Shown piece by piece: positions 12,022 to 23,439 of a stretch of DNA of 64,000 nucleotides. The stretch comes from Anabas testudineus (taxonomy: Eukaryota > Chordata > Actinopteri > Anabantiformes > Anabantidae). Positions within the stretch are counted from its first letter, which is position 1; every line of letters begins with the position of its first letter. A program made the translations under genes and the position numbers. The notes beneath the pieces are model-generated. The model had not been told where the DNA came from. It saw nothing but the letters and a program-made list of their open reading frames with translations, and searched no databases. The stretch spans positions 12,626,019 through 12,690,018 of the forward strand of contig NC_046625.1 in assembly GCF_900324465.2 (NCBI RefSeq). The letters are read 5' to 3'.

Positions 12022-14045
12022 TTGGAAACAAAGCAGTGTTCATGACAGGATTTTCACATTACTATTTTATTTATTGAGCTCCCTGGATTCATAGGAAGAT
12101 TTCACAGATACTTCAAAGTCGTTATAGGCTCGCAAATCAAATTGCTTAGCAAGTCGACATGAACAGAAATATACGAAATGAAAACCTCCAATAAATAAAT
12201 TAAAACAACTCTGCAAAGGATACTAATGGAATAACTGTTAATGAATAAAACTGACTTCATTTTCCAGCTGCAGCCCCACATTTAAGAGCCAATCAGCCTG
12301 TCTGTCAGTTCTCTTTGAGTTATTTCTTGCTCAGTTGCCCTGTAAAAGGAAAAATATATAAAGCAGTTTATGAACTTGGGATGATTTGAAGTAGAAATGA
12401 ACAAATTGATGTGAATGATTTTTAAAATGCCCTGAGGCTCTCTGGAGATATTTCGCTTGGAAACTGAATTGATCTGTGATGTTATCAATGTTATCCATAA
12501 GGAATTAGCTTCAAACATGTTTAGGTCTGTCTAAAAAACACAGAATTAGTGCACTTCTCTGGGAGTTTCTTCTAAAACAACAGGCTGCTACCAGTGAGAG
12601 TCAGTGAAGGAAACACACTCCCATGTGTTCATGACTTTACTCCCCTGAACCTCTCCTCCAGAGTTCACTTGTGGCCTCCTCTGTCACCGGTAGTGTCATG
12701 AAGTTTGATGAATAGGGGTCACGAAAGGTCACCACAAACAACATCCAAGCAACTTTCAGTTTATCTGCAGCCCGGCTCCTCAAATGGCTGTTTAGAAAGA
12801 AGATTTCCATCTAAACAGTGCAGTGGATCACGCTTCCACACAACACAATTTCCTGGTGCCCGAAGAGGTTTTATGTGATATAATGTTATTATTTTAACAT
12901 GTTTTTCTAAAACTATCCTTAATATCCTTACCTTTTCCCCAAAGTGGAACAAGAGACTCGCTGAGCTGAGTGTGGGTGTTCATTTAGGGTGTGGTGGGAG
13001 AAAATGGAGAGGGCGAGATTGAGGAAAAACAGGAAGGGGAGAAAGGTTTTGGAAATCTCTCATCCTTGAGGACCTCAAGGTCATCTCAGCTGGGGTCCAG
13101 GGTGGTCCAGTCCAAATCCTAGAGAAGAGGGGTGTTGACCTGCATCTAAAAAAAATATCTGTGCATAAACGTGATGTGTGTTTATATTATAATAACAGTG
13201 ATCAGTGGACTCAATGGATCCATCCTCAAGTATATAACTGTTCACCTGATTCCACATTTATTGACTGTATTAATTTCATCTCAAATTAAAGTGATATAAT
13301 CAGTAACAGTACATCCAGTGAGAGTGTAGCTGTGTGTGATCTGCCTGTTTTCTTCTACACTACTCAAAGGCACAAGGTGGAGTCATTTGATGAACGATTT
13401 TGTGCTTTACTCAGAGAGTACAATAAAAAATAAAAGAACCCCTGGTCAAACAAAGTCCCACTTTAATTAAATGAGCACATTTAAAAGAGCAATTTATGCC
13501 ATAACTAAGTTATTATAAAATTAATCAGAACACGTAGCATGATTAAATTTTATGATGAAAACGATACAACTGGTGCAGGGGTGCTATCAAAGGGGAGTGG
13601 GCTTGGGTGACGTGAACGCATCACGCAGTTGGACGCTTGCTCTTCAGACGAGTCGCTGCCTCCACCTGCTGGCGACCAGAGCGCAGCAGCACTGAGCGGA
13701 GCACAGGGCTGCACCATCAGCAGCTCACAGAGCTCTGCCCAAACTCAAGTTGTTGCTTTTCTCTGTCTTTTTTTTTTTTTTTTTTTTTTGCCTCGTTTTC
13801 TTTTTAACCGTGTCACTCTTTGATAATAAAGTGACATTTGGAAGCAGAGTCAGTGTGTGAAACATGTGTGACGTGGTGTTACAGTGAGGGACTGTTGTCC
13901 TGAGAGCTCTGCTGCGACGAAAACAACAAAAGGATGTTTCTGTACCGAGACAGTCTAATTGTTGCTAGACGGTTGTAAAGTCATTAGACGTTTTAAGACA
14001 GACCCATCTGCAGTGCTGCCACATCCTCCACCCATCCTGTGCGTA

Positions 14046-14049
<4 letters not shown>

Positions 14050-14109
<60 letters not shown>
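14050..14109. repeat. (TG)n microsatellite
   Basis: About 60 bases of uninterrupted TG repeat in the hoxa2b-hoxa9b intergenic region. The Cys-Val and His-Thr frames across it are artefacts. Confidence 0.97.
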
Positions 14110-14111
<2 letters not shown>

Positions 14112-14924
14112 CCACTGCTCGAGGCCTATCTTCTGGCAATATTGCATATCTGAGTGTTTGCCCGAGCCTCGTTAGAAATGCTGCTTTACTGCTGCCACGG
14201 CGCCTCTGCACGCTTTGCCGTTTTCGCACCTTATAAACAGTTGAAGCTGTGATTGTGGTTTATTGCAGGACATCTAGACTCGTTTGTGGAGCGCTCAGGA
14301 GCCGAGATCTTCCTAAAAACGCATGATGTGAGTCACATAACAATAAACTGCAAAATACTAATCATCATCATTATAAATAAATTGCAAAAATAAAATAAAA
14401 TATGTTCCACGCTCTCTTTAATTTGCTTTTACTACTTTGTAGCCTTGTATTTAAAAAATGTTTCATGGTGTTGGTTTGAAAACGTTGCGCGTCTTTTCTT
14501 TTTCCAGATTTTCAAGATCCACTCGAATAAAGGTTAAATAAAAATTTCTCTCTCATTACCTCCAAATAAATAGAAATACACCACCAGACCAGTATGTTTA
14601 AAAAAAAAAAAGTCATTAAGAGAAGAAAAAAATCTGTATGGCCCTGGGTGGTTGCACCATAAAACTCAGTGGTTACAAACCAATAAATATTATCTTGAGT
14701 CCTGTAATTAAAAAAAAAAACTCTTTTTGAATAGTTTCAGGGTTTGTTTGGTTAACAGAGCAACACATTAAAATTTTTAAAAATTTTAACCCTTCTAAAA
14801 TTTTGTTTTGTTTTTTCTGTAGTAAATATTGTTTTAAAGTAGTAAAATAAAATACTCTGTGCGTCTTAAAGAGGAGAAAAATGTTTTACCAGAACACTGT
14901 GAGAGTGGCTTTTACAAACTTCTA

Positions 14925-14930
14925 TTTATT
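14925..14930 (-). terminator. hoxa9b polyadenylation signal
   Basis: AATAAA on the minus strand, about 390 bases downstream of the hoxa9b stop. It is the first clear signal and would define a 3'UTR of about 0.4 kb. Confidence 0.45.
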
Positions 14931-15053
14931 TCAGATGGAATAAAGAACAATGAGGTATTTGAAATGTGCACAGTGTCTTCACGAATGGATCCAAAAAACA
15001 TTTAAAGTTGCAAAAAATAATTAAAACACTGCTAATAGATAGCTGAAAGACAT

Positions 15054-15060
15054 TCAGGTA
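15054..15060 (-). promoter_or_regulatory. miR-196 seed match in the presumed hoxa9b 3'UTR
   Basis: The minus strand reads ACTACCT, perfectly complementary to miR-196 nucleotides 2-8 (AGGUAGU). It lies about 260 bases past the hoxa9b stop and upstream of the likely poly(A) signal. The next base is G rather than A, so it is a 7mer-m8 site. miR-196 targeting of HOXA9 is known in mammals. Confidence 0.5.
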
Positions 15061-15318
15061 GTCGGGATCATTTCATGCAAATAACAAATGGCCTCTACTC
15101 AACTATCTGTGTGCGCCAAATACAACACGTTGAAACTCCGACGAGACATTTCTTCCTCTCACTACAAGAAACACTGGATATCATAATAAAAAACAGCATA
15201 GTTTGAACAACACCAACTTTACAACAACACGTGTGACAGCTCAGGAATATTAACAACACCCCCCCCTCCCCCTCTCTCCCCCACACCAGGCTCGATTCCT
15301 CCAGCAGTTCAACACCAG

Positions 15319-16443
15319 TTAACTGTCTCTCCTCCGGTCCTTGTTTTCTTTCTTCATCTTCATCCTGCGGTTCTGAAACCAGATTTTCACCTGTCTCTCG
15401 GTCAAATTCAGGAGTCTCGCTACTTCGTATCTACGATCCCGGGGGAGGTACATGTTAAACAGAAACTCCTTTTCCAGTTCGAGGATTTGGTGCTTTGTAT
15501 AGGGGCAACGCTTTTTTCTGGTGGGCTTTGCGTGAAGCCAGTTGGATGAAGGGTTATCTGGAAACAGGGGATCAAAACCACGAGAGAAGACAATTAATGC
15601 TCTCAGAGCAGGACTCAGAACACTGACTCTTAATGTTGTAAGGAAGTTATTTTGACTTAATTTCCCTCTGAGGATTTAGCATCCACGCTGAATTGTGGTT
15701 TAATTACACAGTGACGTGTTTTAACCAGCTTGCAAATTATTTTTGTAAAGCTGCTTTATCTCCATTCACCATAAATAATATTTGTCCTAGAAGCATTTGA
15801 CTGAAACCAGGCCTGTGACACCCAACACTATCCCCCCACACTCTCAAGCCATTAAAGCCATTTTCATAAGCCTACATGAGCCCATAAAGTGACCAGAGTC
15901 AAAGTAAAACACACTGCTTTGCTTACTTGCATCTGTCTCCTCCTTTTCTTCTGCTGACGGGCTCTCGATAATGGTTTTAGTCGTGGATGTGGTTTCGTGG
16001 GAAATCTCCGCGACAGATGCTCCGTTTTCAATGTCAGACAAAATAGGAGTGTGCGTCTCCAAAGGTGTGCATTCAGTACTTCCAATCAGAGGCTCGGGTT
16101 TTATCTCATAATGCATGGCTGTCGGTGGTATTCCCGTCAAACATATGGACGCAGAGACTGGGTCCAGCGCCCAGGAGCGCGTAAACATGCCATCGCTGTC
16201 CCCGCTTGTGTAATGGTGATGGATATAAGTCGGAGTAGCTGTGCTCGGAGGGTGGGCCGGGATAGGACTCCACGAACCACCAAAAATAGAAGATTTCGCC
16301 TGCAAAGGACAAGACTCCTGTCCGCCATATTCGGTGATCATCGCCTGCTCCACCCCTGCAGCTGATGAGAACCTCGGTGCCATATCTTCCTGCTCGGGAA
16401 GAATGCGGGAGTCAACATAATAATTAGTTCCCAACGTCGACAT
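15319..16443 (-). CDS. hoxa9b: Homeobox protein Hox-A9b
   Basis: A posterior (group 9) Hox transcription factor of 251 residues in two exons, 15927-16443 and 15319-15557. The GTAAGC donor splits an Asn codon. The N-terminus [20 protein letters not shown] is the group 9 activation region. The PBX-contact tryptophan is in SSNWLHA, at about residue 179, just before the homeodomain (about 185-244). The homeodomain contains [29 protein letters not shown] and a short basic tail. Two usually conserved homeodomain threonines are changed: position 13 is Ile and position 27 is Pro. The other core residues (W48, F49, N51, R53) are intact, so the gene looks functional. It lies between the hoxa2b gap and miR-196, transcribed with the rest of the cluster. 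Confidence 0.97.
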
Positions 16444-16606
16444 GGCAAAACAAATGCAAAAGCAGCAAAAACGGCGCGTCTACAGTCGTGCAATGTTTAG
16501 CGTAAAACAAATCGGTTGCATGATATAATGTGCTGCTTTCCTGCACCAGCTTGGAGCTCAATGCGTCCAGCAAGTTGAACCTTGCCCAAGACTGGATAGG
16601 GCGCCC

Positions 16607-16618
16607 CAAACACGTGAC
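16607..16618. promoter_or_regulatory. E-box element CCAAACACGTGA in the hoxa9b promoter
   Basis: CCAAACACGTGA lies about 165 bases upstream of the hoxa9b ATG. The identical 12-mer is 131 bases upstream of the hoxa13b ATG in the same orientation. The core is a bHLH-type E-box (CACGTG). The region also holds an ATAAATAATAAATC run near 16630. Confidence 0.45.
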
Positions 16619-16639
16619 CGTGGGACAGAACAATAAATA

Positions 16640-17700
16640 ATAAATCAGCCTGCTGCCCGACTAAATGGCCACCATTTCCCCACCATATTTTAATAGCAAA
16701 TCCCGGCGCCTTTATTGGGGAATATTTCGTTTTATAAGCAATAAACGTTATGATTTTTGTCAAGCGATCTTATATTAGTGTAATCGAACATGGTCGTGAT
16801 GGGGAGCAGGGGTAATACCACTTTAAAAGCCTCCATTAGTGAAGCCATCAAACAACCTCCACTCTTAAAAAGTGTATATTAATAAAAAACGTAATATGAT
16901 TGTTTATGAAAACCTTATAATCGTTTAATGACCTCCATCTGTAAAATTCTTAGTTTGGAAAGAAAATTCTGCTTCTTGTTAGTGGTTGGTGTGTAGAACA
17001 TTGTGAAGACTTGTTAAACAGGATAAAACAAGCAAGTGTGTGTTTAAAGGATCATTGGACTCTACAGTATCTAAACATGTGGAGGGACCGTTTCTAGGAT
17101 GCACAGAGCTGTGTCTGCAGGGCTGGGACTCTACTTTGAAGGCATCTCAAACGGGAAGTGGGGTGCGGTTATTTGGGTGCTATATAACAGTCCTTTTATC
17201 ACGGGCAATTGGGTTGTTTTTCTTAAGGTTACAACCTGGCTGTCTAAGCTAAATATCACCAATAAAGCTCAGTCTTTGTGTCCTTTCTCTGGCGCAAGCA
17301 GACGCATCCGGCTTTTCCTACGGCGCAGGCAACTGGCAGACTGCAATGATCATAACCGAGGCCTTGTCTATCCTCGCCTCATCTCCTGGACATATACAGC
17401 CCTTACTTCTTTCATTTGCCTGCTCACATCTTTACTCACGTTGTCAGATCGCACAGATGGTTTTTAAAAACATACACAGAAAATAAATCTAACCAACTCC
17501 AAACAGAACAGTAACGTGGTTTCCTAATGAGAATAAGAATTATAACAACTCATCTGAAGGAATCCCTTTATGCACAAAAATAAAACACCGTTTTTTTGGA
17601 CCAATACTTTCCTGATTGAGACTGAAACTTCTGAATAAATGAAACAATGAATGAATAAATCAATAATTACTAGAGATTCACGTTTCATGATGCGATGAGT
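16640..17700. other. hoxa9b-miR-196 spacer
   Basis: No coding signature. Two less AT-rich, non-repetitive stretches (about 17040-17260 and 17270-17460) contrast with their AT-rich surroundings and could be conserved non-coding sequence. The open frames in them (17040-17252 and 17099-17467, plus strand) resemble no known protein. Confidence 0.4.
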
Positions 17701-17704
17701 TTTA

Positions 17705-17785
17705 CTGAGGTAATCAAGGCAGTTTCGTGTTGTGGGAGAAATAACATAGCCCAACAACATGAGACTACCTAAACCACTCAGCAGC
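17705..17785 (-). ncRNA. mir196: microRNA miR-196 precursor hairpin
   Basis: The minus-strand 5' arm, 17771-17750, reads TAGGTAGTCTCATGTTGTTG followed by GG. This is miR-196 with its seed AGGUAGU intact and one change, C for U at position 9. A loop follows, and then the 3' arm near 17737-17713 (CCACAACACGAAACTGCCTT), with flanking GATTACCTCAG much like the human mir-196b precursor. The two arms pair along most of their length, with mismatches at mature positions 1, 9 and 12 and one bulge. The location between Hox9 and Hox10 on the Hox-sense strand is the known home of miR-196. It silences Hox mRNAs post-transcriptionally. Confidence 0.93.
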
Positions 17786-18362
17786 CCGCTCTCCTCTTCA
17801 AGAAAATCTGCAGTAAAGATTTTTTTTTTTATGTTTTCAGTCCGTGAAAATTGCGCAATTTCTCGCAAAACCGCTCTAAACTATGACGCAAAATACAAAG
17901 AATAAAAATCCGGATTCTGTTAATGACCTAGTTCGACAGCAAACCGTCTGACGTGCGGCGTTTCTCAAAATGCTTTGCAACCTTTTGGACTCCTCTTCCC
18001 ATGTACATTGTGACATTAAACATGAATTAGTGTTTGTTTTTTGCAAGAGAAACTAATTTGCTCTAGTAAAATAATTTTAAAACAATTTAAACAACAATAA
18101 TCGTAAAAAAAAAAAAAGGAAACAATCACCGCTTCTTTAAGTCTGATGTCAAAAAGCAACAAGTGTGAACTTTCGCTTCTATCTATCTATGACACACCTG
18201 AACTGTGCTGAACATCACTTTCAACTGCTGTTAGAATATTTACTCAGACCATAACGCAGAGGGATTGACACCACGCTCTGTACCTGTGCCAGCTTTAAGG
18301 AGCGCGCAGCTGCCAGCCGGTCTCTCTGAATGAAATGAGAAGTCTGCAGTTGCAGGGATGGT

Positions 18363-18368
18363 TTTATT
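18363..18368 (-). terminator. Possible hoxa10b polyadenylation signal
   Basis: AATAAA on the minus strand, about 420 bases past the hoxa10b stop. The sequence between is GC-richer than the neighbouring intergenic DNA, as expected for a 3'UTR. Confidence 0.35.
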
Positions 18369-18788
18369 AATTTGAGCAGCAAAATTGTGCAAATATTCAT
18401 CAAACCTCTTGGGTTCTTTTTGTCACACAAAGGCCTGCATGTAACTGAAACACAAGTATCCCAAGACTAGGTCCATCATGCAAATTCCAATGGCTCACTC
18501 AGGTTGAATATACAACATGTACAAGCCTGAAGCTCTGAAACATTGTGGTCACATTCTGAACACTGTAAACACAACGAATCAACGTTACAAATGTCATAAG
18601 CCATTTATAAATACATATCCACGACAAAATAAAACAGACGTGAAAATAACACTTTCGAAAGAACAACAATCAATAAGTTAGCAGTAGGGTCCAATTTTCC
18701 AATGACATTCTCACAGTTGGGTGGAGGGCTCAGCACAGGCGCCCCTGCCTTGGATGGAGGACGGCGCCAAAGACGCGCACACTCAGTC

Positions 18789-20678
18789 TCATGAGAAGCT
18801 GAAGTTGCTGGAGAGCTCTCGGATCCTGTTCTCCCGGCTCATTTTTTTCAGTTTCATCCTCCTGTTTTGGAACCAGATTTTGACTTGCCTGTCAGTGAGG
18901 TGCACACTGCGGCTGATCTCCAGACGACGCTCTCTAGTCAAGTACATATTGAAGAGAAACTCCTTCTCCAGCTCCAGTGTCTGGTGCTTGGTGTAGGGAC
19001 AGCGCTTCTTTCGGCCACTCTTAGCTGTGAGCCAATTAGCCGTATTTTCCATTTTGCCATCCCCTGTAATGAGAGGAAGACATTACACATTAGAAAGCAC
19101 AGGCAACAGGTGTGACATGACCATTAGACTCTTAAAAAAAAGGTTTATGGATGAATAACATTCACAATTTTCAGAACTCGACTTTGTCAAGCTTAAAAAC
19201 TTATTTAAGCTATTTAAAATAAAACTATACGTCTGGTGGATAGAGTCTATATTTGGACTTAGTACACAATTATAATAGCTCATTTCTGTTTTCAGTTTTG
19301 ATTTTGTGTGTGACTTTACGCACCACCAGATGCTCCTTTGGATAACTCATACAACACTAATTCAGCTTTTTTAAATTTACCAGAAGCAGCTATAAAGCAG
19401 TCAGCCTGTACCCAACTGCACCTGTATTGAGAGATCATCTATAATCAGCACAGTTGTTATTAATTAATAATGTTTGCAGGATCTTTGCGCGCAGGCTTTG
19501 CATAGAATACAGTGGAAGTCAAATACACCGAACAATATAATATTTATGCTCTTTTAATTATGAAAACTTCACACTGCCACTAAAATAAATCCATGAAGCC
19601 TGCAGGAACGTTCAGTATAGCACAGCTACTGCAGCGTATTGTAACCTGAAAGAGCTACAACAGCTCAGATCCTTGGATCTGATTGGTTAAGTCACGTTCA
19701 ATTTCGCCTCACGCCTGATAAACTGGAAAATAGCGGATTACAGTACACCTATGGGAGCCTGAGTGTTGATCTAAATTTAGGCTGTAATTGCAATCAGCAC
19801 TCCTGTGTTCCCTCTGTAGTGAGAGTTGATATAAATGAAACAACAGAGGTCTACACTTGTTGGTACATTTTTTGTAACATTTCTACAATAATGATCGGTT
19901 CTTCACCTTTCACGGGCTTTTCTGGACACTCCGTAGTGCACGTCTCGGCGGGTTCAGGGGACGATGAGCTCTCCGAGGAGAGACGGCTGTCCTCCTCCCT
20001 GACCGGGACACAGGGCGCCGGGACAGGCGCCTCCTCGTGGCTCTCCTTCCGCTCGGGCTCCGCAGAGGCAGCAGGCAGCTGGGACTGGCTCTCCAGACGG
20101 ACATGTCGTTGCGGAGTAAAGTGATTCATGTTTGGCTGGACGTCGTGGTAGAGCCTGGAGGATGTGTACGTTTGAGACAGGCGGAAGTAGCCGGGCACCG
20201 GCACCGTGCTGCCGGTAACGGGGCATGACGCCGTCGAGTAGGAAATGTCATCTACTACCGCTCCTTTAGAGCACTTCTCTGATTCGTAAAGGCAATAGGT
20301 GCTCTCCTCTTTTATACTGGGTGAGAATGAGCACTGAGCCATATGCTGTCCGCTGTGCTGATCCACACGACAGGATCTCGACGTTTCCAGCCACGTTTCC
20401 ATTCCTGGAGCATAGGGCGCAGAAGACGGGATCGCGCTTTGGTTCGCTGGCTCGCTGCGCTTACCGATCCCGGGGAAACAAGAGCCACCGGAGAGTCCAT
20501 ATGAATATTCCGACGCCGGTGGCAAATACACGCCGTTACTTTGGTAGTATGAACCACTGTCGGTCCTCACGTTGATCAAAGAATCCACGAAAAACGAATT
20601 TCCAGCCTGATTGTTGGGGCATGTCATCGTTGTGGTATAATTTGACGGAGGATGAAGATAGCCCTTTCTGGCTGACAT
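18789..20678 (-). CDS. hoxa10b: Homeobox protein Hox-A10b
   Basis: A group 10 Hox transcription factor of 348 residues involved in posterior axial and fin patterning. Its exons are 19907-20678 and 18789-19063. The donor GTGAAG splits a Gly codon and the frame closes exactly. The N-terminus ([23 protein letters not shown]) matches group 10. A Ser/Glu/Pro-rich region precedes the splice. The PBX tryptophan is in [12 protein letters not shown] (about residue 268). The homeodomain, at about 274-333, has [19 protein letters not shown] and [14 protein letters not shown]. The C-terminal tail [15 protein letters not shown] is a group 10 signature. There is no sign of decay. The gene lies 1 kb upstream of miR-196 on the same strand. 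Confidence 0.97.
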
Positions 20679-23080
20679 TTCTTGTGCAAAACATTGCTGA
20701 ATAATTACTGATACTCACGCTTCTCACTGTAGCCTGCAGCCAATTAAAACACCAGGCGACTGCAGACTCCTCCCAGTCCGAGCAGGCTGCTCGACTGTGT
20801 CATATATTTTGTTTTAGGCTAAGTAAAGAGAAATCTGTGGGGGGAATGTGGTGCATCAGAGGAGTTTAGGTAGAATCTTTAAATCTCTTTTGCTTTAAAA
20901 AAAAATAAATAAATAAAAAATTGCAGCCATAAGCCCGCAGCAGCATATGTAAATGTAACAACAACTATTTGACATGTCAGTTGCTGAAAGGTGTTTCTAA
21001 CAGTTAGGTACAATGCATGGCTTTATAGCCAGTTTTACAGCACTGTAAAAATGAAAGGTTCCAGAGGTGTCTCTGGGAAGCTCCGGCTGTGTCTGCTAAT
21101 TGTACTGCACTGTTTAGAAAAATAATCCTCCTGGACAGTTCGGTGTGCATCCAGTGTTTCATCTTGTCACACTAATTATCAAATCACATATAGCCACTAC
21201 ATTTGGAGCCCTACATCTCGTGTAACTGTGGCGTGGATATCATGTCATGATTGCGTCCAAATGCCTTTCACTACCAAGGATCTATTGCGCATTTGTAAGG
21301 GTGACACGTAGACACACTGAGGGAAGCAACTACACGACTACAATTTTCTGAAGGATCACCTATAACTGTCAAGGCTGCAAGAAACTCAGTTTCTGATTAG
21401 ATTACACAAACACACACACGTACACACACATAATCCTCAGTCTGTTTAAGTCAATTCCAGCTTAACCTCTTACCTGAAAATAAAATGCCCAGTGCGGCGC
21501 TTACTGTTGGATTTTTGTGCATTAAATAAATAAAACAGCGTCCCTGTTTCACCATTAACAGCCTTTGTCCTTTTTATTACAGCTTTGAGACAACAGGCCT
21601 GAGCATCCAGGTCATAATGTAAATATAAAAACTAGTAACTGTCGTTCAGCTAGAAAACAAACAAAAGAAAAATAAATAAATACAATACAATACATTTTTG
21701 TGCAAGTATACCAGTATCCAATGATGCCATTTAATCAAGGTCTGTAATCTGACAATTCGTCGTTTGCTGTGCAAGTGAATAAAAAAACAGGATATTAGTT
21801 GAATCTCGTCATATAAACAAACAACCAGCCAATAAATATCCTGTCAAACAGTGTGGATTTCTTCAATTTTTAAAAAAATGTACATATATTAAAAGTCAGA
21901 AATAGTCTAAATATGGCCCCCTCTTCTCTGAACACCGTCAAGACAAGTGTGAGCGTTCACAACACAGGCCTAAAAAATTAGGTCAACCTAAAATGTCTGT
22001 GTCTGTTTACAGAGAGACTCAACATCGGCTGCCTCCTTTTCTCCAAGTGTGGAGCCATAAAGTCTAGAAATGTTCTGCTCCAGTTTATGTACAGTCCTAT
22101 CACATGGCGTCAAACCTGCAGCAGTCTGGCTACAATGAGTGATAATAATCATTAACCCTACTGGATTATTTCCTGTGATGTTTCAGCTCAGCGCTGTGGG
22201 TGAGCTGGTCTCATTTTATTATTCCCATAAAACATTTTTTGTTCATATCATTCTTTAAAAATATGTATTAGAAAATGTATGTAAATGAAAGACAGCGTTA
22301 TATATATTTATATCTGTCTTTGTATAAGACTGCGCGCAAGCACAAGCCCACATACTGACACGCATGCATGGATTCAACAAGCACAAATGTGAAAGTGCAC
22401 AAACGGTCTAAATGGTTTCCTATTCGTGTTGGTACTGTCCACACAACAGCTGAACAACATAAGTCAAATCTAGTGTCTATAAAATAAAGAATAAGTTACA
22501 TTTTGAACTGTATAGACATTATAAAAGTTAGTGACCCACAACATGCCTCAAGTGTAGACTCTTGTGGTCTTATTTCTCAGTGCACATTAGTCACTCCAGG
22601 CCCATAACTTTCCCAGAGCCAGAACCTGCATTAGATTTGTTGTTCTGAAAAAAATATCCTTTCTTGCACGATTTACTTCTTGTAATTCTTTCATTGCATC
22701 ATACCATCTGCAGCTCAAATGAAAAACAGCATCTGCAGTTCAGTTAGTTTTAGATGGAGATGGACTGGGATGGAGTCCCAGAAGAAAAAAGGACAAACAT
22801 CTTTCAATCGCCGTTGGCATTAGAGTCATTCACAATAAATCCGTGCCTACCTTAACAATGAAATCCTGAGGTGGTGACGTACAGTGAAGCAGATAAGCGG
22901 CGAGGCAAACATCTTTCATATCTCTATTCGCGGCAATGACATTGATCTGAGGAGCGCCACCCAGTGGGCGCAGGCAGCGGGGCCTGCACTGCAACACACA
23001 ACACGAATGCAGAATATTCCTGCCACGGTAAGATGCTGAAACAAATGACGCCGGAAAGGTCCGTGAACACAAGCTTTCAG
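20679..23080. other. hoxa10b upstream intergenic region
   Basis: No coding signature. It is AT-rich and contains short A/T runs (20896-20922), a small ACAC-rich patch near 21410, and many unremarkable stretches. The segment 21030-21320 is less AT-rich, with a group-like CACTAATTATC motif, but I cannot assign it. Confidence 0.4.
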
Positions 23081-23089
23081 TGCTCTCAG

Positions 23090-23430
23090 CCGTTGTTTTT
23101 CAGCCCCTTAGTCGCAGTTAATAACCTTGGTCTCAGACGCTTTATTGCACTACACTCCAAATGCTCCAGACGAATCCGCGTTTTATGGCCAAGTTACTGG
23201 AGCAACTGGGAGGATGTGCAGCAATCAGAGCGGAATTCCTAAGAGCCTCACAGGATGCACGGTATAAGGAAGGCATCAGGGCCCTTATTAGCTTATGGCA
23301 GGCCATTCAAGTTGTTTTCAGGGGGCTGGAGGTGGACATAAAGCCACCTAAACCCATTTTGACCCATCTTTTTATGTGCGCGTATTGTATTGTACCTTTC
23401 TGTGCATATTCACATACAGCTTCATGACCT
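23090..23430. other. Candidate conserved non-coding element between hoxa10b and hoxa11b
   Basis: A non-repetitive block of balanced composition holding posterior-Hox/CDX-type motifs (TTTATTG near 23140, TTTTATGG near 23183). An 88-codon plus-strand frame (23161-23427) runs through it, with no recognisable domain and no supporting splice context. A cis-regulatory element or an antisense transcript is more likely than a protein. No comparison was possible. Confidence 0.3.
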
Positions 23431-23439
23431 AAATTCATA

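Larger units (their letters stand above)
10781..14900. other. hoxa2b-hoxa9b intergenic region without genes
   Basis: No homeobox or other coding signature was found on either strand in this span, where hoxa3 to hoxa7 paralogues would sit in an unreduced HoxA cluster. It is AT-rich and contains the microsatellites listed separately and a poly-T run at 13768-13789. A block at 12600-13130 has mixed composition, with a Krox20-like GTGTGGGTG at 12970-12978, and may be regulatory. Confidence 0.6.

Noticed and set aside
15843-15926. Read-through of hoxa9b exon 1 past the splice donor
   Set aside because: The GTAAGC donor at 15926 joins in frame to the homeobox exon; the extension is intron.
20321-20575. 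Plus-strand frame opposite hoxa10b exon 1
   Set aside because: Shadow of the real minus-strand coding exon.
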